A stretch of 63,272 nt of DNA from Candidatus Poribacteria bacterium. Its GTDB lineage: Bacteria > Poribacteria > WGA-4E > WGA-3G. The notes beneath the pieces are model-generated. The model did not search any database, was not told where the DNA came from, and saw only the letters and a program-made list of their open reading frames with translations. The stretch lies in contig JAJEEK010000113.1 of NCBI GenBank assembly GCA_022821065.1, positions 1 through 63,272 on the forward strand, written 5' to 3'. A program made the translations under genes and the position numbers. Shown here one piece after another: positions 33,728 to 42,755 of the stretch. Every line of letters begins with the position of its first letter. The first letter of the stretch is position 1.

Positions 33728-35884
33728 ATGAAACAGCACAACAAATGTTTACTGGTCTTACTGGTATTAGGGATCCTGCTCTCCTGTGCGCGGGCACCCC
33801 GGCAGCTGGTTTTCCGACACCCGATCGGACTGATAGAAGCCGTAAACGATTCTATCGTTTGGATTGAGAGCGAAACCGAGTCGGGTACCGGTTTCTTCGT
33901 GGCCCCTGACAAGATTGTGACGAATATTCACCTCGTCGCACCCGTGGGGCCCATTGTCGCGAAATCCCCCGATAAGGAGACACCTTGGAAGATAGAAGGT
34001 GTTGTTGGGTTTGATGCGAAAAACAGCCTCGTTCTCCTAAAAGTTGTCGGTGAAGGCACGCCGCTGCCCTTAGCGAATAGTGATGCGGTTCGAGGCGGTG
34101 AAGCTGTCTCTATCGTGGGGTATCCCGATGGCGCGTACAAAGTCACAAAGGCAAATATACTACATAATATTCGGAATAGCGATGAGTGGCTCCCAATGAG
34201 AGCCACAACTGCTCAAGAATGCAGTGGCGGTCCCGTGCTAAACTGGAAGAAACGCGTTATTGGCGTTACCGCGCGGTATGGCAACGATTCCTTCGGTTCT
34301 GCGATTCCTTCAAACACGCTCAAAGGGCTGCTTGCCCAGTCTATGCCTGTGGAGTCTTTAGGAACGTGGCAGCAGCGGAAAACTGTCCGCGCCGAGGCGC
34401 GCTACAGTTTCGGTGAACGGAAATTCGCTGTCAAAGATTATGCTGGCGCGCTCGTTGAGTTTGATAAAGCGATTGAACTCAACCCAGCGTACTTTCGTGC
34501 CTACTACGCGCGCGGGAAAGTTCAAATTCACCTTGGAGACATTGAATCCGCGCGGGGTGATGTAGAGAAAGCGCAACTGTTGTATCACCAAGGCATCACT
34601 AACTTCGATAAATACCTCCAAGTGAAGAACGATCCAGAGGCGGCTAATGGTCAGACAGCGGACTCGAAAGTCACAAAAGCTAGAGCGTCTATGGTGCGCG
34701 TAATGGGTTGGACTGGCACCTTAAACAGCTTCTTCGGTGGTAGTGGTTTCTTTGTGGACGAAGACAAGATTGCAACGAATATCCACAATGTTGCCTTGCC
34801 CGGGCCTGTTTTTGCCAAACGCAGTGATAAAAAGACGATCTGTGCAATTGAGGGTGTCACGGCGTATGATGTGGAAAACGATCTCGTCGTCCTAAAAATC
34901 GCAGGTGAAGGCACGCCGCTGCCCTTAGCGAATAGTGATACGGTTCAAAGCGGTGAACGAGTCACTGCTATCGGATACCCTAACGCAAAATACAAAGTCA
35001 CGCGAGGAACGATACAGAGTTTTCGGAGTACCGATAAATGGCTCCGCATGAAATTGGAACTTTTTAGTGGAAATAGCGGGGGGCCTGTGCTAAATAGGCG
35101 TGGACAGGTTATAGGGATTAATACTTGGGGCAGTGAGCGTTACGGTTACGCTATCCCCTCAAATGTGCTGAAGGTGTTACTCGCTGAGGCGAAACCAACG
35201 GCATCTTTGGCAGCGTGGCGCGAGCGAGACCCTATCCGTGCTTATGCCTACCGCGTTCAGGGAAAAGTTAAATACGAGGCGGGGCACTATCAGGAGGCAA
35301 TAGTCGATTTTGATAAAGCCGTTCAGCTAAACCTTGAGAGTCTCCATACTTACTACAAACGTGGGACAGCAAAGGCTATCTTGGGTGAACACGAAGCGGC
35401 AATAACCGATTTTGATAAGGCGATCCAACTTAACCCAGAATTTGCTGAGGCCTCCTACATGCGTAAACTTACGGTAAAAATTCTTAAGCAAAAAGAATCC
35501 ATAAAAAAAGCACGTACCCCGCGGAATCCGCCTGATTATATTACTCGTGCGAGGCAGCGATTCAGTCTTGGGGAATTTCAAACCGCTCGCGGGAATGCAG
35601 AAAGAGCACAAGAGCTCTTGATGGCGGCAATTGAGGACTGGACGCACGTCATTAAGTCCGCTCCGGGCGATGCCGAGGCTTATAGCGGTCGGGGCCTCGC
35701 AAAGTTGGTTCTCGGTGACGCGGAAGGCGCGATCACCGACTTTGATAAAGCCATAAAAATAAACCCAGAGTCTGCAGAAGCCTACTACAATCGCGGGCGT
35801 GCGAAAGAGGCACTTGGGGAAAAGGAAGCCGCGAAAGCGGACTTTCAAAAGGCGAAGGAATTGGATCCGAATGTTGAAAAATAA
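33728..35884 (+). CDS. Lipoprotein with two trypsin-like domains and TPRs (array member B)
   Basis: 718 residues, start ATG 33728 with AGAGG upstream. Lipobox C20 (ILLSC). Order: protease domain 1 (about 45-205), two TPRs, protease domain 2 (about 315-500), about six TPRs. Domain 1 keeps H68 (TNIHLV) and S166 (CSGGP), but the catalytic aspartate is serine (NSLVLLK, S100), so it should be inactive or weak. Domain 2 has H (TNIHNV), D (NDLVVLK) and S (GNSGGP). The last TPR (NRGRAKEALGEKEAAKADFQ) is almost the same as in members C and D. It lies 32 bp after member A. Confidence 0.85.
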   Translation: MKQHNKCLLVLLVLGILLSCARAPRQLVFRHPIGLIEAVNDSIVWIESETESGTGFFVAPDKIVTNIHLVAPVGPIVAKSPDKETPWKIEGVVGFDAKNSLVLLKVVGEGTPLPLANSDAVRGGEAVSIVGYPDGAYKVTKANILHNIRNSDEWLPMRATTAQECSGGPVLNWKKRVIGVTARYGNDSFGSAIPSNTLKGLLAQSMPVESLGTWQQRKTVRAEARYSFGERKFAVKDYAGALVEFDKAIELNPAYFRAYYARGKVQIHLGDIESARGDVEKAQLLYHQGITNFDKYLQVKNDPEAANGQTADSKVTKARASMVRVMGWTGTLNSFFGGSGFFVDEDKIATNIHNVALPGPVFAKRSDKKTICAIEGVTAYDVENDLVVLKIAGEGTPLPLANSDTVQSGERVTAIGYPNAKYKVTRGTIQSFRSTDKWLRMKLELFSGNSGGPVLNRRGQVIGINTWGSERYGYAIPSNVLKVLLAEAKPTASLAAWRERDPIRAYAYRVQGKVKYEAGHYQEAIVDFDKAVQLNLESLHTYYKRGTAKAILGEHEAAITDFDKAIQLNPEFAEASYMRKLTVKILKQKESIKKARTPRNPPDYITRARQRFSLGEFQTARGNAERAQELLMAAIEDWTHVIKSAPGDAEAYSGRGLAKLVLGDAEGAITDFDKAIKINPESAEAYYNRGRAKEALGEKEAAKADFQKAKELDPNVEK

Positions 35885-35915
35885 CTGTGAATAATAAGAG
35901 TGGAGGTATTGATTC

Positions 35916-38393
35916 GTGAAACAGAACAGCAAATTTTTATTCATTTTTTTCGCGTTAGGCCTTTTTCTCTCTTGTGCAGGGCCCCCTCAGCAACTGGTTT
36001 CTGAGAAACCGGAAGTGCTGATAGTAGACGGAACGTCTGAAAAATTAAGGGATTCTGTCGTACGTGTAGTCGGTTTGCTCGGCACTAAAATTCATACGGG
36101 TAGCGGTTTCTTTGTTGGACCAGACAAGATTGCCACGAACATTCATGTCGTCGCACATCCGGGACCTATTTTCGTAAAACTTGTTGACGGGGAGGCAGTC
36201 TGGGCAGTGGAAGGCGTGACGGCGTATGACATCGAAAAGGACCTTGTTATCTTAAAAATCTCAGGTGAAGGGATGCCGCTGCCGCTTGGCGATAGCGATA
36301 TAGTTAGACGTGGTGAACCTATTTCTGTTGTGGGTTTTCCGGCAGGAACGTACAAGGTTATGACCGGGACTGTACGAAACACTCGGAGTAGCGATAAACG
36401 AATTCTGACAACAGCCGATACTGCTGGAGGGAGTAGTGGAGGACCTCTGCTAAACGGTAAAGGACAGGTTATCGGGATTCATGCTGGCAGAGATGAGGCT
36501 ATCCCCTCAAACGCGCTCAAAGCACTGCTCTCACAATCTACACAAGTGGAACCGATAGAACAGTGGCACAAGCGGCAACTTATCCGGGCTTATGCTTACT
36601 TCGTGTTGGGAAAAACGAAATTTGCTGCTAAAGATTATGACAACGCGATGATTGATTTGGATAGAGCGATACAGATAAACCCTGAGTTTATTTTTCCTTA
36701 CTATGCACGCGGGATTGCGAAGTCTGAGCTTGGTGACTATAATGGGGCGACAGTTGATTACGATAGATACATTGAACTGAACTCTGGAGATGCCGAAGCC
36801 TACTATCGACGTGGAGAAGCGAAAAAGGCACTTGGTGAGTTAGAATCCACCCGCGGAAATATGGTAAAAACAGAAGCGTTCTATGAATCGGCGATTGCGG
36901 ACTATATACAAGCCCTCCAGATTAATCCGAAGTATGCTAAAGCCTACAAAAATCAGGCAAAAGTGAAATGTAAACTTGGCGATATTGAGTCCGCGCGCGG
37001 TGATGCTGAGAAGGCACAGAGCTCATATCATGACGGCATCACGGATTACGATAAATACATCCGACTAAATAATTCGGAGGATGTTGATGAGTCCGCAGCG
37101 GGGTTGAAATTTAAAAAAGCCGGAGATTCTACGGTGCATGTAATGGGTTGGATTGAAACCTTAGACAGCTTCTTCAGCGGTAGCGGCTTCTTTGTGGACA
37201 CAGACAAGATCGCGACGAACATCCACGTCGTTGCCCAACCTGGTTCCGTTTTCGTCAAACTTAGGGACAAAAAGAAAATCTGTGCAGTTGAGGGAGTCAC
37301 TGCTTTTGATGCGGAAAATGATCTCGTCATCCTAAAGATTGGGGATGAAGGCATGCCGCTATTCCTTGGTGATAATGAAACGATTCAAGAGGGTGAACCT
37401 GTTGTTGTTGTCGGATACCCTAACAAAACATACAAAGTCATCAAAGGAACGATACGTGGTGCTTCCAATGGTGATGAATGGCTCTGGATGACCCCTAATG
37501 TTGGCAGTGGTGGTAGTGGCAGCCCTGTGCTAAATAGGAGTGACGGACAAGTCGTAGGGATTACTGCTGCTGGAAATGAGCATCGTGGGTACGCTTACGC
37601 TATCTCCTCCAGTATACTCAAGGCATTACTTGCACAGTCGGAGACAGCAGAACCTTTAGCAAAATGGCAGAAGCGAGAACTTATCCGTGCGTATGCCTTA
37701 TTCGTTCAAGGACAGACGAAACATAATGCTAATGATTATCATGAAGCGGTAGCCGATTATGATAAAGCCATAAATATAAACGCTCAATTTCTTAATGCTT
37801 ACCACAAACGCGGAGACGCTAAATTTGCCCTCGGCAACTATAAAGCAGCGATAGCCGATTATGATAAAGCCATAAATATAAATGATGGCGTTTTCAATAT
37901 TTACTTCGATCGCGGATCAGCGAAGTTCAAACTTGGGGATAACGAAGCGGCAATAGCCGATTGGGATAAAGCCATCGCGATGGATCCAGAGCATGCTAAT
38001 GCTTATAGTAATCGGGGGGCAGCGAGGTACAAACTTGCGGAATCCGAAAGAGCACGCGGAGATGCTAAGCGCGCACAAAGGTTGTATAAGGCAGCAATAG
38101 CCGATTGGGATAAAGCCATTGAGGTTGATCCAGAGAATGCCGATGCTTATAGTAATCGAGCCGGGCCGAAGTTCAGACTTGGCGAATCTGAAACTACTAA
38201 CGGAAATATTAAGAAAGCACGACGTTTATATCAAGCAGCGGTTGGCGATGCTACGCAGGCCATCCAAATCAATCCAGAACATGCCGGTGCTTATAACAAT
38301 CGCGGGCGTGCGAAAGAGGCACTCGGGCAACACAAGGCAGCAAAAGCAGATTTTGAGAAGGCTAAGGAATTGGACCCGAATGTTGAAAAATAA
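35916..38393 (+). CDS. Lipoprotein with two intact trypsin-like domains and TPRs (array member C)
   Basis: 825 residues, GTG start at 35916 with GGAGG ten bases upstream. Lipobox C20 (LFLSC). Protease domain 1 has H77 (TNIHVV), D109 (KDLVILK) and S174 (GSSGGP). Domain 2, after about four TPRs, has TNIHVV, NDLVILK and GGSGSP. About six TPRs follow, some of the 34-residue and some of the 48-residue type. It is the only array member with two protease domains that both keep the full triad. It follows member B by 31 bp; the gap to member D has been enlarged by an inserted repeat element. Confidence 0.85.
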   Translation: MKQNSKFLFIFFALGLFLSCAGPPQQLVSEKPEVLIVDGTSEKLRDSVVRVVGLLGTKIHTGSGFFVGPDKIATNIHVVAHPGPIFVKLVDGEAVWAVEGVTAYDIEKDLVILKISGEGMPLPLGDSDIVRRGEPISVVGFPAGTYKVMTGTVRNTRSSDKRILTTADTAGGSSGGPLLNGKGQVIGIHAGRDEAIPSNALKALLSQSTQVEPIEQWHKRQLIRAYAYFVLGKTKFAAKDYDNAMIDLDRAIQINPEFIFPYYARGIAKSELGDYNGATVDYDRYIELNSGDAEAYYRRGEAKKALGELESTRGNMVKTEAFYESAIADYIQALQINPKYAKAYKNQAKVKCKLGDIESARGDAEKAQSSYHDGITDYDKYIRLNNSEDVDESAAGLKFKKAGDSTVHVMGWIETLDSFFSGSGFFVDTDKIATNIHVVAQPGSVFVKLRDKKKICAVEGVTAFDAENDLVILKIGDEGMPLFLGDNETIQEGEPVVVVGYPNKTYKVIKGTIRGASNGDEWLWMTPNVGSGGSGSPVLNRSDGQVVGITAAGNEHRGYAYAISSSILKALLAQSETAEPLAKWQKRELIRAYALFVQGQTKHNANDYHEAVADYDKAININAQFLNAYHKRGDAKFALGNYKAAIADYDKAININDGVFNIYFDRGSAKFKLGDNEAAIADWDKAIAMDPEHANAYSNRGAARYKLAESERARGDAKRAQRLYKAAIADWDKAIEVDPENADAYSNRAGPKFRLGESETTNGNIKKARRLYQAAVGDATQAIQINPEHAGAYNNRGRAKEALGQHKAAKADFEKAKELDPNVEK

Positions 38394-38403
38394 CTGTAAA
38401 TAA

Positions 38404-38596
38404 CCCAAGTTGCTACTAACAAATATTGGTGTTTTTGTTTAAGAAACGCCCAAGCAAAAACGGTATCTCTGCGGATTTCTAAAGTCTTTTCAAGTGCTTC
38501 CTCACCCCGTAGGGGTGATATGTCTATAGAAACGGCGTATTGAAGTGACCGCACTCCGTAGGAGTGCTATGTCTATAAATGGGTGGCAACTTGCGT
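38404..38596. mobile_element. Repeat family C element, flanked by a 9-bp duplication
   Basis: 193 bp between direct copies of TGTAAATAA (38,395-38,403 and 38,597-38,605). The ends carry the inverted CAAGTTGC and GCAACTTG. Inside are two hairpins, CACCCC-GTA-GGGGTG and CACTCC-GTA-GGAGTG, each followed by a similar TATGTCTATA stretch. Without it, the spacer between members C and D would match that between B and C. Confidence 0.75.
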
Positions 38597-38626
38597 TGTA
38601 AATAATAAAGTGGGAGGCAATAATTG

Positions 38627-41569
38627 ATGAAACAAAACAGCAAATTTTTATTGGTTTTCTTGGCATTGGGTCTTCTCTTTGCTTGTGGGCGGACACCCCA
38701 GCAGCTTGTGTCCGAGAAACCCGACGCGCCAGTTGTAGACTTAGCGTCCGAAAAAATAAGAGATTCTATCGTAGTGATTGAGGGTGAAAACACATCAGGT
38801 ACAGGATTCTTCGTTGCACCGGACAAGATTGCCACGAATATCCACGTCGTTGCTCACGCTGTGCCCATTTTTGTAAAATCCGCTGACAAGGAAAAGGATT
38901 GGACGATAGAAGGTGTTGTTGGATTTGATGCTGAAAACGGTCTTGTTATCCTGAAACTCACAGGTGAAGGCAAGCCGCTACCGTTAGGCGATAGGTTTGG
39001 AATCGGTGAACTTGTCTCTATCCCAGGCTATCGCGATGGCGAACTCAAAGTCGTGGAAGGCAAGATACAAAGCATCAAAAAAAATAATAAATGGCTCCGG
39101 ATAAAAGCAACTAAAGAAACTAACGGTAGTCCGGTGCTTAACAACAACGGACAAGTCATCGGGGTTATTGTGCCGTATAATATCAGTTCGTATAGTTACG
39201 CGATCCCTTCAAGCGCGCTTGAGGTATTGCTCGACGAGTCTATGCCCGTAGAACCTTTAGCAGCGTGGCAAAAGCGGGAACAGATCCGCACTGAGGTACA
39301 TTACAGTTTAGGTATAGAAAAATTCAATGTTAAAGATTACGCAGGCGCGATCGTTGACTTTGACAAAGTGATTGAACGCAACCCCGAATACGTTCGCGCT
39401 TACTACGAACGCGGAAGAGCACAGGCTCGCCTTGGTGACTATGCTAACGGGATTGCTTCCTTGACGCAGGTTATCAAAATGGCTCCAGAGGACACTGATG
39501 CTTACCATGGTCGTGGAACTATAAAGTTTATACTGGGTAACTATGCCGATGCGATCCTTGACCTTGATAAAGCCATTGAACTTGATGCTGCGCATCCGAT
39601 TGCTTACAGTAATCGCGGTGCTGCGAAGTTCGGGCTTAGCGAATCTGAGGATGCCCGCGGCAACGCTAAGGAAGCACAGCGTTTACGCGAAGCAGCGATA
39701 GCCGATTGGGATAAAGCCCTCCAAATCGATCCAGAGTATGCCAATACCTACTACAATCGAGGCGTAGCCAAGTCGGCTCTCGGTGATTTTGAAGGCGCAA
39801 TACCTGATTTCAGTAGAACGATCCAGATTGACCCTGAACATGCCAAAGCCTACAACAATCGCGGGTGGGCGAAATTTAGACTGGGTGAAGCTGAAACCAA
39901 ACGCGGCAATGCTAAAAAAGCGCGAAGTTTATATGAAGCGGCAATAGTTGATCTTGATAAAGCCATTCAGATTGACCCAGAGCATTCTGATGTCTATAGT
40001 AATCGGGGACGTGTAAAGTTCAGACTTGGTGAAGCTGAAGTCGCCCGCGCAAAGGCTAAGGAAGCACAGCGTTTATATCAAGCAGTGATAGCTGATTCCG
40101 ATAAAGCCATTCAGATTAACCCAGAGAATATTGATGCTTACAACAATCGCGGAGCCGCTCGGTTTCGCCTCGGCACATCCGCATCGGCTCGTGGAGAACT
40201 GGAGAAAGCACACGGGCTATATAAGGCAGCGATTGAAGATTATACACGAGCTATCCAAATTAATCCAGAAAATGCCGATACCTACTACAAACGTGGACTT
40301 GTAAAGTGTAAACTTGGAGATATTAAATCCAAGTCTGGTGGTACAGAAATAGTACAAAGGTTGTATCACGAAGGTATCACCGATTTAGATAAATACATCT
40401 ATCTGACGCGTCCTAATAATCTCAATGAACCTGTAGCAGATGTGGAATTTGAAGAGGCTATAAATTCCGTAGTCCGTGTAGTAGGTTGGGATAATAATTT
40501 TTACTTTGGTAGCGGTTTTTTTGTAGCGGAAGACAAAATTGCGACGAACATCCACGTCGTTTCCGAAACCGGGCCCGTTTTCGTAATACTTGGAAGTGAA
40601 GAAACAATCTCGAAGGTTGAGGAAGTCACTGCGTTTGATGTTGAAAATGATCTTGTCATCCTAAAAATTGCAGGTGAAGGTATCCCGCTACCCCTTGGAG
40701 ACAGCAACGCACTTCAAAGCGGTGAACCTGTTGTTGCCATGGGGTACCCTGGCGGGGGATATAAAGTCACGACAGGCATTATAGATAGCATCCAAAATAG
40801 TGGTAAAGTAATCCGGATGAAAGTTGTAATTTCGGGTGGAAATAGTGGTGGTCCTGCGTTAAACAGTAAGGGGCAAGTCATAGGTATAAATACTGCTGTA
40901 GGTGAACATTATTCCTATGCTATGCCTTCAAATGCGCTCAAAGCATTGATTGCTCAGCCGGGATCAACCGAACCGTTGGGAAAGTGGCGTAAACGAGACC
41001 CTATTCGTGCCCATGCTTACTGCATTCAGGGGCAACAGAAATACAAATCCGATCGCTATCCTGAAGCATTATCTCACTTTGATATATCCATACAACTAAA
41101 TCCTGCATTCATTAGTGCCTACAAGGGGCGCGGAAGTATTAACGCCAACCTTGGTAATCATGAAGAGGCTGTAGCCGATTATAATACAGTCATTCGACTT
41201 AACCCAGATGATGCTGAAGCCCATAACAATCGAGGATATGCTCATTTCCAACTTGGTAAATCCAAATCTTCCCGCGGGAAGGCAGAGGAAGCACGAAAGT
41301 TATATCAGGCAGCTGTTGAAGATTGGACACAAGCCATTAAGTTAGTGCCGGAGTATACCCATGTTTATAATGACCGTGGTGTTGCAAGACTTATGCTCGG
41401 TGACTATGAAGAAGCAATAGTTGATTTTGATAAAGTTATTCAGATTAACCCTAAAAGTGCTAAATCCTACTACAATCGCGGGCGTGCGAAAGAGGCACTC
41501 GGGAAAAAAGAAGCTGCAAAAGCAGATTTTCAAAAGGCTAAGGAACTGGATCCAGATGTCGGACAGTAA
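38627..41569 (+). CDS. Lipoprotein with one decayed and one intact trypsin-like domain and about 14 TPRs (array member D)
   Basis: 980 residues from ATG 38627 (GGGAGG upstream). Lipobox C20 (LLFAC). Protease domain 1 keeps H73 (TNIHVV), but the aspartate is glycine (NGLVILK, G105) and the serine asparagine (ETNGSP, N166), so it is a pseudoprotease. About nine TPRs follow, several of the 48-residue form, then protease domain 2 with TNIHVV, NDLVILK and GNSGGP intact, then five TPRs ending in the array's common last unit. It is the largest member. The sequence just after it contains a copy of the array's ribosome-binding leader but no fifth gene. Confidence 0.85.
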   Translation: MKQNSKFLLVFLALGLLFACGRTPQQLVSEKPDAPVVDLASEKIRDSIVVIEGENTSGTGFFVAPDKIATNIHVVAHAVPIFVKSADKEKDWTIEGVVGFDAENGLVILKLTGEGKPLPLGDRFGIGELVSIPGYRDGELKVVEGKIQSIKKNNKWLRIKATKETNGSPVLNNNGQVIGVIVPYNISSYSYAIPSSALEVLLDESMPVEPLAAWQKREQIRTEVHYSLGIEKFNVKDYAGAIVDFDKVIERNPEYVRAYYERGRAQARLGDYANGIASLTQVIKMAPEDTDAYHGRGTIKFILGNYADAILDLDKAIELDAAHPIAYSNRGAAKFGLSESEDARGNAKEAQRLREAAIADWDKALQIDPEYANTYYNRGVAKSALGDFEGAIPDFSRTIQIDPEHAKAYNNRGWAKFRLGEAETKRGNAKKARSLYEAAIVDLDKAIQIDPEHSDVYSNRGRVKFRLGEAEVARAKAKEAQRLYQAVIADSDKAIQINPENIDAYNNRGAARFRLGTSASARGELEKAHGLYKAAIEDYTRAIQINPENADTYYKRGLVKCKLGDIKSKSGGTEIVQRLYHEGITDLDKYIYLTRPNNLNEPVADVEFEEAINSVVRVVGWDNNFYFGSGFFVAEDKIATNIHVVSETGPVFVILGSEETISKVEEVTAFDVENDLVILKIAGEGIPLPLGDSNALQSGEPVVAMGYPGGGYKVTTGIIDSIQNSGKVIRMKVVISGGNSGGPALNSKGQVIGINTAVGEHYSYAMPSNALKALIAQPGSTEPLGKWRKRDPIRAHAYCIQGQQKYKSDRYPEALSHFDISIQLNPAFISAYKGRGSINANLGNHEEAVADYNTVIRLNPDDAEAHNNRGYAHFQLGKSKSSRGKAEEARKLYQAAVEDWTQAIKLVPEYTHVYNDRGVARLMLGDYEEAIVDFDKVIQINPKSAKSYYNRGRAKEALGKKEAAKADFQKAKELDPDVGQ

Positions 41570-41584
41570 CTCTGGAGAATAAAA

Positions 41585-41600
41585 TTAGAGGTATCTATTG
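41585..41600 (+). other. Orphan copy of the array leader
   Basis: TTAGAGGTATCTATTG matches the leader of member B (TTAGAGGTATCCATTC, 33,712-33,727) at 14 of 16 positions, but is followed by AGG instead of ATG. It overlaps the stop codon of the PhyH gene on the other strand and marks the end of the array. Confidence 0.65.
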
Positions 41601-42707
41601 AGGATTATCTGCCTCAAATACACGCTGTGCCGCAGCGGATAGTTTTCCTTGGGCCGCGGCCTGTTCCACCCAATGGGTCGGAATGCCATTTGTCCATTTG
41701 GCTGGATCTGCTTCTGAGTCGGGCGTTCGATACGCCATAAGCAGTCCCCATCGGGTCGGCATCCCTGGCTTCCGATAGCCAACATAATGTGGCATGTGAT
41801 GGACAAACGAAACCATGCTTCCGGGCGGTAGTGAGAGGTGTACGATTTCCAACGGCTTCCCTGTGAAAGCGTGAATTTTGCCTTTCAGCCAGCCAGCTTT
41901 CATGGCAGCGTCATCATCGGGTCGTTCCGTGCTCCATTTGTACGGAATCCGATAGAGATGTGCACCAGGGATAATCGCAAGTTCGCCGCCATCCTCGATA
42001 GTTGCCCCTTCTGGATAGCACAAGGTCCGAATACACTGCTGTTGTAGAAAATCAGTGGTAAGCGCGTGTCCAGTCCCAATCGGGTCCTCAATTTCGTATT
42101 GTCCCTCCCGATATTGGTGGGCATGCCACCGGCGCCCTTTTGAACCCGGTGCCCGGTTGAGCATGAAGCAGTGATCGAGTATAAATCGGTCTCCGAAAAG
42201 TTTCCTGAAGAGTGCCATCATCTGCGGATGAGCAGACGTCACATCCATTATAAAGTCGTCGTATCCTGCAGGAAAGTATTCCGGCATGACACCTTGTGAC
42301 TTGAACCCATCTGTGACCAACGCGTTGCCCGGTCCGAACAACCCCTGAGTATGCATATATTGACGCAATTCAGCGGTTCTGAGGAAACTGGGCATTTGCT
42401 CTGAACCACCGCAGCACGCCGCCAAAAACGCCGGCGCAATTTGTTCTGGCAAAGGCTGCGGAAACCCCCGCGCCTCAAAGTCGATAGCACTCCACTCCGT
42501 ATCCATGAGGATCGCATCGTTCATCTGTTGTAACTTCTGTAAGCTGGATGTCCACTGCTGACGGGCAGCATCCGTTAGTATCCCTTCCCACACCCAATAT
42601 CCATCGCGCTCAAACGCAGTCCGGTCAAACGCTTCAAGTACTTCCAGTTTCAACAGGTTGTCCACACGATTTTCCGGAGAGTCTCTGTGTGTCGATAACG
42701 TATCCAT
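41595..42707 (-). CDS. PhyH-like dioxygenase family protein with noncanonical iron motif
   Basis: 370 residues. The fold is that of the phytanoyl-CoA dioxygenase superfamily: ERDGYWVWEGIL near the N-terminus, FGDRFILDHCFMLNRAP, GGELAIIPGAHLYRIPY and SFVHHMPHYVGYR near the end. Where most members have HxD, this one has WHAHQ, so the acidic iron ligand is replaced by histidine, or lies elsewhere. The usual start ATG 42707 has AAAGGAG upstream. Its stop codon lies inside a remnant of the lipoprotein-array leader, so its last codons may be altered. The substrate is unknown. Confidence 0.75.
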   Translation of the reverse strand: MDTLSTHRDSPENRVDNLLKLEVLEAFDRTAFERDGYWVWEGILTDAARQQWTSSLQKLQQMNDAILMDTEWSAIDFEARGFPQPLPEQIAPAFLAACCGGSEQMPSFLRTAELRQYMHTQGLFGPGNALVTDGFKSQGVMPEYFPAGYDDFIMDVTSAHPQMMALFRKLFGDRFILDHCFMLNRAPGSKGRRWHAHQYREGQYEIEDPIGTGHALTTDFLQQQCIRTLCYPEGATIEDGGELAIIPGAHLYRIPYKWSTERPDDDAAMKAGWLKGKIHAFTGKPLEIVHLSLPPGSMVSFVHHMPHYVGYRKPGMPTRWGLLMAYRTPDSEADPAKWTNGIPTHWVEQAAAQGKLSAAAQRVFEADNPQ

Positions 42708-42755
42708 TTACTTCTCCTTTGGTGAGGAAATTCAAGCGGATAGCACTTTTCGGAA

